Positions 35,232 through 43,065 of a stretch of 64,000 bases of DNA are shown here, in pieces. Both the position numbers and the translations under genes were made by a program. The notes under the pieces were generated by a model. The model ran no database searches. It saw nothing but the letters and a program-made list of their open reading frames with translations, and was not told where the DNA came from. Numbering within the stretch: position 1 is the first letter of the stretch; each line of letters starts with the position of its first letter. The stretch comes from Roseomonas aerilata DSM 19363 (lineage in GTDB: Bacteria; Pseudomonadota; Alphaproteobacteria; Acetobacterales; Acetobacteraceae). The stretch lies in NCBI RefSeq assembly GCF_000711725.1, contig NZ_JONP01000024.1:1-64000 (forward strand), given 5' to 3'.

Positions 35232-36217
35232 CCGCCACCATCGAGCTGCGCGCCGGAGATGCGGACGAGGTCGCGCCAGAGGGGAATTTCCTCCGCCACG
35301 AAGGACCGCAGCACCTCCGGCGTGCTGGGGTCGGGCTCCGCTCCGATCGAGGCCAGGCGCTCCCGCGCGGCGGCGCCGTTGAGGCCGCGAACCATCGCCT
35401 CGTTCAATCGGCGCACCGTCGCGGGCGGCGTCGCGGCGGGTGCGACGAGGCCGAAATACTGGGTCGCGCGGTAGCCCGGCAGTCCCGCCTCGGCCATGGT
35501 CGGCACGTGGGGCAGCGCGCTAGCGCGGTTGCTGTCGGCCACGGCTAGGGCCACCAGCGTGCCGCGGCCGATATGCTCCAGCAGGGTAGAGGCCGGCTCG
35601 AACATCATGTCCAGCCCCTGGCCCCCGATGAGGTTCGTCACCGCCGGCGCACTGCCGCGGAAGGGAATGTGGGTGATCTCGGTGCCGGCCCGCTGGTTGA
35701 ACAGCACGCCCGCGAGGTGCATGGCGGTCGCCGTGCCGGCGGAGCCGAAGTTGAGCTTGCCCGGCCGCTGCTTCGCCAGCGCAATCAGCTCCGCCACGCT
35801 GCGCACGCCCAGCTCCCGACGTACCGCGAGCACGATCGGCACATTGGCGACCTTACCGATGAAGGCGAAGTCCCGCAGCGGGTCGTAGCTCAGCTTCGGG
35901 TAGAGGCTTGGATTGATGGCGAGCACGCTGGTATTGGCCATCAGCAGGGTCTGCCCGTCCGGCTCCGCGCGCACGAGCCGGTCCGCGGCCTCCAGCCCGC
36001 TCCCGCCACCGCGGTTCTCCACGACGACGATGCCGCCCAGCTCCGCGCGCAGCGCCTCGGCAAGCACGCGGGCCACGCCGTCCGCGGTGCCGCCCGGTGG
36101 CGCGCCGACCACGACGACGAGAGGGCGCCGGGCGTCCTGTGCAAGCGCCGGCCCGGGGAGAAGGGGGACGGCCAGTGCGGCGATGGATGCGGCGAGGGCC
36201 GCGCGACGTTGTAGCAT
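35228..36217 (-). CDS. Bug/TctC-family receptor, early gene of the molybdenum-hydroxylase operon
   Basis: Predicted length is 329 residues. The signal is MLQRRAALAASIAALAVPLL with cleavage near GPALAQDARRP (about residue 27). The ligand loop VVGAPPGGTADGVARVL keeps the Asp but has Ala-Pro where most have Pro-Phe. The second hallmark is IPFRGSAPAVTNLI. It follows the alpha/beta hydrolase gene by 11 bp and overlaps the lactonase gene start (ATGA). Two secreted receptors in one operon could mean two forms of the substrate, or a receptor for an intermediate. Confidence 0.92.
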   Translation of the reverse strand: MLQRRAALAASIAALAVPLLPGPALAQDARRPLVVVVGAPPGGTADGVARVLAEALRAELGGIVVVENRGGGSGLEAADRLVRAEPDGQTLLMANTSVLAINPSLYPKLSYDPLRDFAFIGKVANVPIVLAVRRELGVRSVAELIALAKQRPGKLNFGSAGTATAMHLAGVLFNQRAGTEITHIPFRGSAPAVTNLIGGQGLDMMFEPASTLLEHIGRGTLVALAVADSNRASALPHVPTMAEAGLPGYRATQYFGLVAPAATPPATVRRLNEAMVRGLNGAAARERLASIGAEPDPSTPEVLRSFVAEEIPLWRDLVRISGAQLDGGG

Positions 36218-36228
36218 CCTCCTACTCC

Positions 36229-37398
36229 CTAGCCTGCTGCCTCGCGCAGCGTGTCCGTGATCCAGTCGGCCGCGTGATCGATGCCGATCTGCCGGTCATC
36301 GACATGCGCGTGCTGCGCCCCGCCTTCCTCGGCCGTGAAGATTCGGAGCGCCTTCCTCGGCGTGGCCAGCGCGTCGAAGAGGCGGGTTGCATTCGCCACC
36401 GGGATCACCCGGTCCTCCGCACCATGCGTGACGAGGAAGGGACAGCTCACCCGCGCCGCGGCACCGGCGACGTCGAAGCGCTCGGCGATGGCGATGGCCG
36501 CGTCGTCGTCCGGGGCGCCGACGACCCAGCGGAACTGGAAGTTGGACTGGGCCGTGCTGTGGCCGGCGGCGCGCGCCTTGTCGCGCTGGGCTCGCTGGAA
36601 GCCGGCCAGGTCCCAGTGCGGCGCGGTGAGCGCGACGCCGGCGGCGTAGCGCGGCTCATGGGCGGCGACGCGGACGGCGTAGTAGCCTCCGAAGGAGTAG
36701 CCCATCACCACAATGCGGCGCGGGTCTACGTCCGCACGCCCGGCGACGTAATCAAAGGCCGCCGCGCCGGCGGTCTCGTAGTCGTGCCGCGCGCTCATGC
36801 CGCGCAGGCGCAGCGTCTCGCCCTGGCCGGGGCCATCGATCGCCAGCGTGTGCATCCCGCGCCGGGCGAATTCGAGCCCGGCGAAGAGCACGCTCATCTC
36901 CTTCGCGTTGTCCATGCCGTCGAAGACGACGACCACGGGCGCGCGGCCGGTGACGCCCGGCGCCTGCATGAACAAGGCGGGCAGGGTGGTGCCCTCATAG
37001 GGGACCTCGACGGCCTCGATCTCCGGATGCCGGGCGCGGAGCCCGGCATGCAGGGCGCGGTAGGCGCGCTCCCCCATCGCGCGCTTCTCGGGGCCGGGAG
37101 GGACGAAGCGCTCACCGGTAAAGCGGAGCATGCCGGCCCGCAAAAGGAGGTGTCCGGCCGTTTCCGGGGAGAGGGCGGTCGCGGCACGAGCCTCCAGCGC
37201 GTCGGCTTCGGCGCTCCATTCCTCGGCCCAGGCTGCCGGTTCGCCCTGTCGGGCCCGCAGCCGGGTGCCGATCCGGTCCAGGTCCCGCATGGCGACCGCT
37301 CCGTAGGGCGCCATGCCCTTGCAAACGAGCATGGCGTTCGACCAGAGCAGATTGCCTGGGAAATGGTCCGTCCAGCCAGGGACGGCGTCGAGTGGCAT
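36229..37398 (-). CDS. Alpha/beta hydrolase similar to 2,6-dihydroxypseudooxynicotine hydrolase
   Basis: A 389-residue protein. It has a helical N-terminal cap domain of about 125 residues and then an alpha/beta domain with the nucleophile elbow MGYSFGGYY (S235). The acid and base lie in LVTHGAEDRVIP and the region EEGGAQHAHVDDRQ. The long cap plus this catalytic order is the architecture of 2,6-dihydroxypseudooxynicotine hydrolase, which breaks a C-C bond next to a ring ketone in nicotine breakdown, and of related esterase/frsA-like proteins. It is the promoter-proximal gene of the operon that contains the molybdenum hydroxylase and is divergent from a GntR regulator at 37498. Confidence 0.85.
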   Translation of the reverse strand: MPLDAVPGWTDHFPGNLLWSNAMLVCKGMAPYGAVAMRDLDRIGTRLRARQGEPAAWAEEWSAEADALEARAATALSPETAGHLLLRAGMLRFTGERFVPPGPEKRAMGERAYRALHAGLRARHPEIEAVEVPYEGTTLPALFMQAPGVTGRAPVVVVFDGMDNAKEMSVLFAGLEFARRGMHTLAIDGPGQGETLRLRGMSARHDYETAGAAAFDYVAGRADVDPRRIVVMGYSFGGYYAVRVAAHEPRYAAGVALTAPHWDLAGFQRAQRDKARAAGHSTAQSNFQFRWVVGAPDDDAAIAIAERFDVAGAAARVSCPFLVTHGAEDRVIPVANATRLFDALATPRKALRIFTAEEGGAQHAHVDDRQIGIDHAADWITDTLREAAG

Positions 37399-37437
37399 AA
37401 CGTTTCCTCGTTTCCCGGCAGCGCTTCGGCTGTCCGT

Positions 37438-37483
37438 AATTGGGTTACCCAGTTGGAGCTTGAGCCCGGACCCGGAACTGGGT
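37438..37483. promoter_or_regulatory. GntR operator array between hydrolase operon and regulator
   Basis: AATTGGGT-T-ACCCAGTT (37438-37454) is a 17-bp dyad with one mismatch, containing the exact 11-mer TGGGTTACCCA. A further half-site AACTGGGT (37476-37483) is the exact reverse complement of ACCCAGTT (37447-37454). FadR-type GntR proteins bind short T-G-G-T/A-C-C-A-like dyads, so the protein at 37498 is the obvious candidate. The array lies 40 bp upstream of the divergent operon start and 15-44 bp upstream of the regulator start, fitting repression of both. Confidence 0.55.
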
Positions 37484-37497
37484 CAAGAGAATCGGTC

Positions 37498-38208
37498 ATG
37501 TCTGACGAAGCCCTCATCCCTGTCCCAGGGCTGCGCCTGTCCGAGCAGGTGATCGAGCGCATCGCCCACCTCGTCGAGGCTGGCGAGGTGAGCCGGAACG
37601 GCCGTTTCCCCAGCGAGCGGATGCTGGAGGCGCGTTGGCGGGTGAGCCGCCTCGTGATCCGCGAAGGGTTCCGTGCACTGGAAATGCAGGGGGTGGTGGA
37701 GAGCCGCCCGGGCGGCGGCCGCTTCCTGCGCATGGACCGCGTGCCCGACCTCGCCCGGCTTCGGCGGGCGCGGCTGGAGACAGGCCGTGTGCCGCTGCTG
37801 CGGCTTTGGGAGGCGCGCGAGGGCGTGGAGTCCCAGACCGCCGCGCTGGCGGCGCTGCGTGCAACCCCGGCGCAGCAAGAGGCCATCGCTCGGCCGTTGC
37901 GGCTGACGGTTGCCCTGTCGCCGGAAGCGCTGCGCCACACCGACGTCAACGCCGAATTCCATCTCGCGATCGCCCGCGCCTGCGGCAACCCGGTCCTGGA
38001 GGAGCTCGTGGCCGACCTCGTCTCCCGGTCCCAGGCCGAGGGGTTCCGCCACCTCGTGGAGGCGGAGGACTGGTCCGCGTTGCAGTCCGGCCACCGGCCG
38101 ATCCTTGATGCTATCGTGGCGCATGACCCCGAGGCGGCGCGCCGCAGCATGGCGCAGCATTTCGCGGCGCTGCGGCACAGCCTGGATCGGGGTGACGCCT
38201 CGGGCTGA
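37498..38208 (+). CDS. GntR-family regulator (FadR/FCD type) of the molybdenum-hydroxylase operon
   Basis: A 236-residue regulator starting MSDEALIPVPGLRLSEQVIE at 37498. The winged helix-turn-helix is at about residues 10-75 (FPSERMLEARWRVSRLVIRE, then MQGVVESRPGGGRF), and the all-helical FCD ligand domain follows, with metal-type residues in DVNAEFHLAIARACGN and RPILDAIVAHD. The much longer open frame that reaches back to 36097 is only the antisense of the hydrolase gene. The protein is divergent from that operon across a 99-bp spacer containing a matching dyad array, so it most likely represses the operon until a carboxylate effector binds. Confidence 0.9.
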   Translation: MSDEALIPVPGLRLSEQVIERIAHLVEAGEVSRNGRFPSERMLEARWRVSRLVIREGFRALEMQGVVESRPGGGRFLRMDRVPDLARLRRARLETGRVPLLRLWEAREGVESQTAALAALRATPAQQEAIARPLRLTVALSPEALRHTDVNAEFHLAIARACGNPVLEELVADLVSRSQAEGFRHLVEAEDWSALQSGHRPILDAIVAHDPEAARRSMAQHFAALRHSLDRGDASG

Positions 38209-38383
38209 CGGCGGGGTCATTCCGGCATCGCCCGGCCGCTCGGGCAAGCCGGCAGGCGCAGCGGGGCGTGCTCCGAGAGACACCAGGCCCGATCCGCCGA
38301 GTGAGGGTGCCTCACGGCCTCAGCGGCCGTCTCCGGACAGCTGAAGCTGGCCGACGCAGTCTCCGGAATCCCGGAGCGCGTCC
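38209..38383. other. Convergent gap with small hairpins
   Basis: The tails of two GntR-type regulator genes meet here. Small GC-rich stem-loops (GCCCG/CGGGC at 38230-38245 and ACGGCC/GGCCGT near 38313-38330) may terminate both transcripts. No gene is visible. Confidence 0.35.
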
Positions 38384-39154
38384 TCACACCACGCGCAGGT
38401 CGCGGCGCATTTCCATGCTGTAGACGTATCGGCCCTCCGGATGCGTCGTGACCGTGATCTCGAAGAGCCCGCTTCGGACGCCGTAGTAGCGCCGGACCAT
38501 CACCAGTGTCGGCGAGCCCGGCGGGTCGCCCAGCCAGGGCGCCAGTTCTGGCGGCAGGCCACGGGTGAGGATGTCGAGCTGCGCGTACTCGATCGCCTCC
38601 CCGAACTGCTTCGCGACCTGCTCGTGGACCGGTATGCGCCCGTGATCCCGCCGCTTGGCGACGGCCGCGTATTTCGGGAGGATGTAGATGTCGGCCCACC
38701 CCAGCGGCTTGCTGAAGGCATCCGCCCGGCGTACCGAGCCGATCCGGAACCAGCGTCGCCCCTCCTCGCATTTCAGGAGCGCCGCGAGCTCCCGGTCCGC
38801 CACGACCTCCCCGGTTTGCACGGTCTCCCGATAGGTTTCCGGCGGGTAGCGCATCCACTCCGCGAGAGACCCGACGCTATGGGTGAAGAGCGCGGGAGGC
38901 CCAGGGGCGAGCACGACGGAGCCGACCCGGGCCCGCCGGACGATCACGCCCTGCTGTGTGAGGATCCGAAGTGCCTCACGCACCGTATGCCGTCCGACGC
39001 CGAACCGCACGCCAAGCTCCGTCTCGATCGGCAGCCGGCTGCCGACGGGATGCAGTCCAAGGCGGATCTCGGACAGCAGCGCGTTGGCGATCTCCTGGTA
39101 GCGCGGCAGGGGGCGGGGCGTCTCGTCAGGGAGCATCACAGAGGCAGGGGGCAT
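38384..39154 (-). CDS. GntR-family regulator (HutC/UTRA type)
   Basis: A 256-residue regulator with an N-terminal winged helix (LPRYQEIANALLSEIRLG, then LGVRFGVGRHTVREALRILT, about residues 16-70) and a C-terminal UTRA ligand domain that ends EITVTTHPEGRYVYSMEMRR. The start at 39154 overlaps the stop of the oxidoreductase gene by 29 bp; the Met at 39136 is an alternative with less overlap. It is the last gene of the minus-strand operon that begins at 42892, and probably represses that operon in response to a sugar-acid-like effector, as UTRA proteins commonly do. Confidence 0.9.
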   Translation of the reverse strand: MPPASVMLPDETPRPLPRYQEIANALLSEIRLGLHPVGSRLPIETELGVRFGVGRHTVREALRILTQQGVIVRRARVGSVVLAPGPPALFTHSVGSLAEWMRYPPETYRETVQTGEVVADRELAALLKCEEGRRWFRIGSVRRADAFSKPLGWADIYILPKYAAVAKRRDHGRIPVHEQVAKQFGEAIEYAQLDILTRGLPPELAPWLGDPPGSPTLVMVRRYYGVRSGLFEITVTTHPEGRYVYSMEMRRDLRVV

Positions 39155-40094
39155 CCTTCTCGATGGAGCTTATCACAGCCTCGAAGGCCGAAACCGTCGC
39201 CAGCATGTCCGAGGTCGGAATCGGGTAGGGTGTGCCGTCGGCCAAGGTGGCCGCGAAGGCGTCCAGCTCCGCTCTGAGCGAGTCCGCGGGCTCCAGCGGC
39301 ACCACTTCGGGCGCAACCCCGCTGCGGTGCAGGAGCAGACGGGTCTCGCCCAGCACCTCGGCGGAGCCCCTGCTGCCGAAGACATGGACCCGCCAGTAGA
39401 ACGGCGTGTCGCGCACCGTCGCCAGCATGCCGCTCGTGCCATTGGCGAACTCGACGAGCACCGAGACCGTGTCCAGCGGCGACGGAGGCTGCTTGTGGGA
39501 GAGCAATCGGGCCTGCACGCGTCGCGCCGGTCCCATGAGGCTGACGAAGGCATCCAGCACATGCAGGCCGGCGCCCGTCATGCCGCCGCCGGGGGATTCG
39601 GTGGGCGAGAGGCGCCAGCCCCCCTTCACCGCGCCCGCGTTCTCGTTGCTGTTGTGCCCCTCGACATGCAGCAGCTTGCCCAGCGCGCCCTCCGCCACCA
39701 GGCGGCGCAGGGCGCGCATGGACGGCCAGAAGCGCCTGTTGTGGCCGACCGCCAGGGGCACGCCGGCCGCGCGACAGGCCTCGACCATGCTCCGGGCTTC
39801 GCCCAGACGGAGCGCGAGCGGCTTCTCGCAGAAGACCGGCTTTCGGGCGGCGGCACAGGCCAACACTTGCTGTGGATGCAGGGAGTGCGGCGTGGCCAGC
39901 ACCACCGCGCCGATGGCGGAGTCGGCCAGCACCTCGTCCAGATGCCCAACCAGCGCCAGCCCGTGCCGCGCGGCGAAGTTCCGCGCCCCGTCCAGCGCTG
40001 GTTCGACGGCATGGGTGAAGCGCAGCCCTCCGCTTCCGGCTTCGACGAAGCTTCTTCCCCAGCGCCCCAGACCCACGATGGCGGCGTCGATCAT
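39126..40094 (-). CDS. Gfo/Idh/MocA-family NAD(P)-dependent oxidoreductase
   Basis: A 322-residue enzyme. The ATG at 40094 is preferred because AGGGA precedes it at good distance; a GTG at 40109 would overlap the upstream stop. The Rossmann motif AIVGLGRWGRSFVEAG is at the N-terminus, the family Lys is in VFCEKPLALRL (near residue 90), and the catalytic-domain His is likely in GGGMTGAGLHVLDA. Such enzymes oxidise or reduce sugar and sugar-acid hydroxyls, or act on glucose-fructose- and inositol-like compounds. Together with an HIBADH-type dehydrogenase and a lactonase-type amidohydrolase, it points to a polyol- or sugar-acid-like substrate. Confidence 0.9.
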   Translation of the reverse strand: MIDAAIVGLGRWGRSFVEAGSGGLRFTHAVEPALDGARNFAARHGLALVGHLDEVLADSAIGAVVLATPHSLHPQQVLACAAARKPVFCEKPLALRLGEARSMVEACRAAGVPLAVGHNRRFWPSMRALRRLVAEGALGKLLHVEGHNSNENAGAVKGGWRLSPTESPGGGMTGAGLHVLDAFVSLMGPARRVQARLLSHKQPPSPLDTVSVLVEFANGTSGMLATVRDTPFYWRVHVFGSRGSAEVLGETRLLLHRSGVAPEVVPLEPADSLRAELDAFAATLADGTPYPIPTSDMLATVSAFEAVISSIEKDAPCLCDAP

Positions 40095-40105
40095 GATCGT
40101 CCCTG

Positions 40106-40975
40106 TCACTTCCGGCCGAGCGCGCGAATCGCCTCGATCACCGCCGCGCTGTCGCGACTTCCGTCCTCGGCGACCGCCTCGCGCAGCAGGGCCGCCTGAG
40201 CCGAGGCGAGGGGCAGCGGCTGCCCCGCCTCCGCTCCCGCGGCCAGGATCAGCTCCGCATCCTTCAGCGTTTGCACGATGCGTGATTCAGGGGCGAAATC
40301 CCCGCGAACCATCTTCGGCCCCTTGCCGTCCATCACCGCCGAACGGGCCGCCGAGTGCCGGGCCACCTCCAGGAACAGCGCGGGATCGAGCCCCTGCCGT
40401 TCTGCCAGCACCATGCCCTCGGCCAGCGCCGCGCGGTTCACCTGCAGGACGAGGTTCACGGCCAGCTTCATCCGCGCCGCATCACCGACGCCACCAACCC
40501 GGAGATGACGCGGACAGAGCACCCGCAGCAGGGGAGCGATGCCCCTGGCAACCGCATCCTCCGCCCCCAGCATCCCAGTCGCGTCTCCAGCACGGATCTC
40601 GCGGCTGTTGCCGGAGAGTGGGAACTCGACGAAGCCGAGGCCCAGTGCCGCGGCTTGCTGCGCAAGGCCCGTCGCTTGGCCAGGATCGCAGGTGGTCACG
40701 CAGAGAATGGTCGAGACCTGTGCAGGCTTGGGAAGCGCCGCGATCAGCGCGGCCGCCTGATCGGCGTCGTACACGGCCACGATCAGCGCTTCGCAATCCT
40801 GCCCGAGTGCGGCAGGGCCGTCCGCCGTCGCCCCGCCTATCGCACGGAGCGCCGCCCGGCGCGCGGGATCGGGGTCCCAGCCCAGCACGGCATGGCCGGC
40901 GGCCAGCAGCCGTGCTGCCAGCGCAGCGCCGACGAGCCCGAGGCCCGCAAGCCCGACCGGCGCCGCCTCGCTCAC
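40106..40975 (-). CDS. NAD(P)-dependent beta-hydroxyacid dehydrogenase (HIBADH family)
   Basis: A 289-residue protein starting with GTG at 40975 (AGGGA upstream). The cofactor motif GLAGLGLVGAALAARLL is at residues 8-24, the substrate motif FPLSGNSREIRAGDATGML at about residue 117 stands where D-x-P-V-S-G is usual, and the catalytic Lys is in DAARMKLAVNLVLQVN (about residue 167). Family members oxidise 3-hydroxyisobutyrate, tartronate semialdehyde or similar beta-hydroxyacids. The change from Pro-Val-Ser-Gly to Pro-Leu-Ser-Gly is conservative. The gene lies 10 bp downstream of the amidohydrolase. Confidence 0.9.
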   Translation of the reverse strand: MSEAAPVGLAGLGLVGAALAARLLAAGHAVLGWDPDPARRAALRAIGGATADGPAALGQDCEALIVAVYDADQAAALIAALPKPAQVSTILCVTTCDPGQATGLAQQAAALGLGFVEFPLSGNSREIRAGDATGMLGAEDAVARGIAPLLRVLCPRHLRVGGVGDAARMKLAVNLVLQVNRAALAEGMVLAERQGLDPALFLEVARHSAARSAVMDGKGPKMVRGDFAPESRIVQTLKDAELILAAGAEAGQPLPLASAQAALLREAVAEDGSRDSAAVIEAIRALGRK

Positions 40976-40985
40976 GAACCGTCCC

Positions 40986-41873
40986 TCACAGGCGATAGGT
41001 CTGCTGCGCCACGTCGTGCAGCACCGCCCGCCGCTCCGACGAGGAGAGCCCGCTCAGACATTCCAGCATCACGTCGAGGATCTGGTCGTAGCTTGTCCAG
41101 ATCATCTCGATCGGCCAGTTGCTGCCGAACAGGCAGCGATGCGGACCGAAGATCGCCAGGGTCTCCTCCACCACCGGCTTCCACAGTTCGACGGAGCAGG
41201 CCCGCTCAAATGTGCCCAGGCCCGACAGCTTGCTCACGACATTCGGGCAGGCCGCGAGGGCTTGCATCCCCGCCCGCCATTCCGCCCAGCCTGACGGGCT
41301 CCGGTCCACCAACATGCCGGCGTGCTGCAAGATAAAGCGCGTGTTCGGAAAGTCGCGCAGCAGCCGCTCCGCATCCCGCATCTGCCCCGGGAAGACCTGC
41401 AGGTCGAAAGTCAGCCCTCGATGTGCTACTTCGGCCAGGCCACGGCGCCAGGCGGTCTCGTGCATCACGTCAGGCCGCGGCGCGAAGCGGTAGAGCGGGG
41501 TCTCGTGCCAGTGCAGCTGCTGGCGGATGCCGACGATCGGCCCCGCTTCCAGCTCCCGGTCCAGCACCGCGCCGACATCGGGCGAGGAGAGGTTGGCGAA
41601 GCCGACCACCGCCATGGGAAACCGCTCCTCCGCGGCCTGGGCCTTCACCCATGCCACCTCGGTCACCTCCTCCCCCGGCGCGACGTTGAGCTGGATATAG
41701 ACAGATTGGACCACGCCCCGGCGGCGCACCGTTTCCACGAACTCCCGAGCGAGCACGTCGCGGCGCAGCGCCGCGTATTCCCCGAAGATCCGCGGCGCGG
41801 GCGGGCCGGAGAGCCAGGGGATCCGCGCCAGCTCCCAGATGTGGTGATGCGCGTCGATGATGGGCCCGTCCAT
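40986..41873 (-). CDS. Amidohydrolase_2 family protein (lactonase-like)
   Basis: A 295-residue TIM-barrel hydrolase starting MDGPIIDAHHHIWELARIPW. The HxH is H9-x-H11 in DAHHHIW, the next His lies in FILQHAGM, and the late motif is CLFGSNWPIEM. In that last motif the usual catalytic Asp (G-S-D-W-P) is Asn, a change also seen in the plus-strand paralogue at 48205. Relatives include L-fuconolactonase and L-rhamnono-lactonase. It is the second gene after the Bug receptor and precedes two dehydrogenases, so I expect hydrolysis of a lactone formed by one of them. Confidence 0.85.
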   Translation of the reverse strand: MDGPIIDAHHHIWELARIPWLSGPPAPRIFGEYAALRRDVLAREFVETVRRRGVVQSVYIQLNVAPGEEVTEVAWVKAQAAEERFPMAVVGFANLSSPDVGAVLDRELEAGPIVGIRQQLHWHETPLYRFAPRPDVMHETAWRRGLAEVAHRGLTFDLQVFPGQMRDAERLLRDFPNTRFILQHAGMLVDRSPSGWAEWRAGMQALAACPNVVSKLSGLGTFERACSVELWKPVVEETLAIFGPHRCLFGSNWPIEMIWTSYDQILDVMLECLSGLSSSERRAVLHDVAQQTYRL

Positions 41874-41893
41874 GGTGCCTGCTTCCCCCGGGG

Positions 41894-42892
41894 TTATTCC
41901 GGCTCAATCCCAGCCGCCTTTGCGTTCGCCGTCCATCGCTGCACCTCGGCGCGGATGAACGGGTCGAACTCGGCGGGCGGCAGGAAGGCCGGGTTGAGGC
42001 CGATGCCGAGCAGCCGGGACCGCGTCTCCGGCATGGCGAGCCAGGCCTGGGTTGCCCCCGCCAGGCGCGTGACGACGGAGCCGGGCGTCCCGGCCGGCGC
42101 CACCAGCCCGTACCAGATCGTCACGTCGAATCCCGGCATCGCCTCGGCCAGGGGCGGCAGGTCCGGCATCAGCTCCGTTCGCGTGGCCGCCGTCACACCG
42201 ATCCCGCGCAGCAGCCCGCCCTGGATCTGCGCCAGGGCGATCGCGTAGTCGGCGAAGGACAGGGAAAGGTTGCCCGAAATCACATCCCCCGCCGCCTGCG
42301 GCACGCCGCGGTAGGAGACGGCCACCGTTCTGACATCGCCGAAGCGGCGGAGCTGCGCGATCGACATCTGCGCCGCGCCAGAGCCGTAGCCCGCCGTCAG
42401 CTCGCCATTACGGCTGCGGCCATAGGCGATGAACTCCTGCACGGTGCGCGCCGGGAAATCCGGCTTGACCAGCAGCACCATGGCCGTGGTGATCACGCGC
42501 CCGACCGGCGCGAAATCCGCCACGGGATCGTAGGAGAGGCGCCGGACCATCGCGACGTTGGCGGCGTGGGTGGTGTTCGTCGCCATCAGCAGCGTGTAGC
42601 CGTCCGGCGCGCTCCGGGCGACCTCCTGCGCGCCGATGCTGCCGAGCGCGCCCGTGCGGTTCTCGACCACCACGGGCTGGCCCATGGTGTCGCGCAGGTG
42701 CTGCGCAATCATGCGCGCCACCTGGTCCGGTCCGGCGCCGGCCGGGAAGGGGACCACGAGCCGGATCGCGCGGGTGGGATAATCCTGCGCGGCTGCCGTG
42801 CAGGCGAAGAGGATGAGCAGCGCGGCTGCGGCCATGCAGCTCGGCAGCCTGCGGCGCAGGCCCGACAGGATCGACATGACGTTCTCTCCCAT
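41894..42892 (-). CDS. Bug/TctC-family receptor, first gene of the sugar-acid-like cassette
   Basis: Predicted length is 332 residues from the ATG at 42892, which has GGGAG directly upstream. A start 48 bp earlier would place 16 charged residues before the signal. The signal segment LRRRLPSCMAAAALLILFA contains a Cys before the cleavage site (FACTAAAQDYP), but a lipobox is not convincing, so a soluble periplasmic form is likely. The ligand loop VPFPAGAGPDQVARMI differs from G-G-x-x-D by having A-G. The second hallmark is VSYRGVPQAAGDVI. The spacer upstream contains the dyad TTATCCGGACAA. Confidence 0.9.
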   Translation of the reverse strand: MGENVMSILSGLRRRLPSCMAAAALLILFACTAAAQDYPTRAIRLVVPFPAGAGPDQVARMIAQHLRDTMGQPVVVENRTGALGSIGAQEVARSAPDGYTLLMATNTTHAANVAMVRRLSYDPVADFAPVGRVITTAMVLLVKPDFPARTVQEFIAYGRSRNGELTAGYGSGAAQMSIAQLRRFGDVRTVAVSYRGVPQAAGDVISGNLSLSFADYAIALAQIQGGLLRGIGVTAATRTELMPDLPPLAEAMPGFDVTIWYGLVAPAGTPGSVVTRLAGATQAWLAMPETRSRLLGIGLNPAFLPPAEFDPFIRAEVQRWTANAKAAGIEPE

Positions 42893-42944
42893 GCTCCCGC
42901 CGCGCTTCCTTCGCGGTGGGTGTGCCTTTCCGGCTTTCACCTAA

Positions 42945-42956
42945 TTATCCGGACAA
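42945..42956. promoter_or_regulatory. Candidate operator TTATCCGGACAA in divergent promoter
   Basis: A 12-bp dyad (10 of 12 bases symmetric, core TCCGGA) lies 53 bp upstream of the Bug start (42892) and 110 bp upstream of the carboxymuconolactone-decarboxylase-family start (43066). A separate half-site TTGTCC occurs near 42991-42996. It is a plausible site for the UTRA-type GntR regulator encoded at the end of the Bug operon. Confidence 0.35.
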
Positions 42957-43065
42957 ATGTTGATTGCGCAAGCATTGCTTTGTGGCATCCTTGTCCAGGA
43001 AACGTTCAGCGGCAGCATGGGCGTGTCCGCATTCATGCGGATGAACATCAGGCAGTGGGAGCGCG

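Noticed and set aside
34351-35241. In-frame 297-codon N-terminal extension of the 2Fe-2S subunit
   Set aside because: It runs through the lactonase gene in another frame; the ferredoxin domain starts at 34350 with an ATGA overlap.
36097-37497. Very long open frame leading into the GntR gene (would give a 703-residue protein)
   Set aside because: It is the antisense of the alpha/beta hydrolase gene, with Arg/Ala/Gly-rich translation and no domain; the regulator has its own start at 37498.
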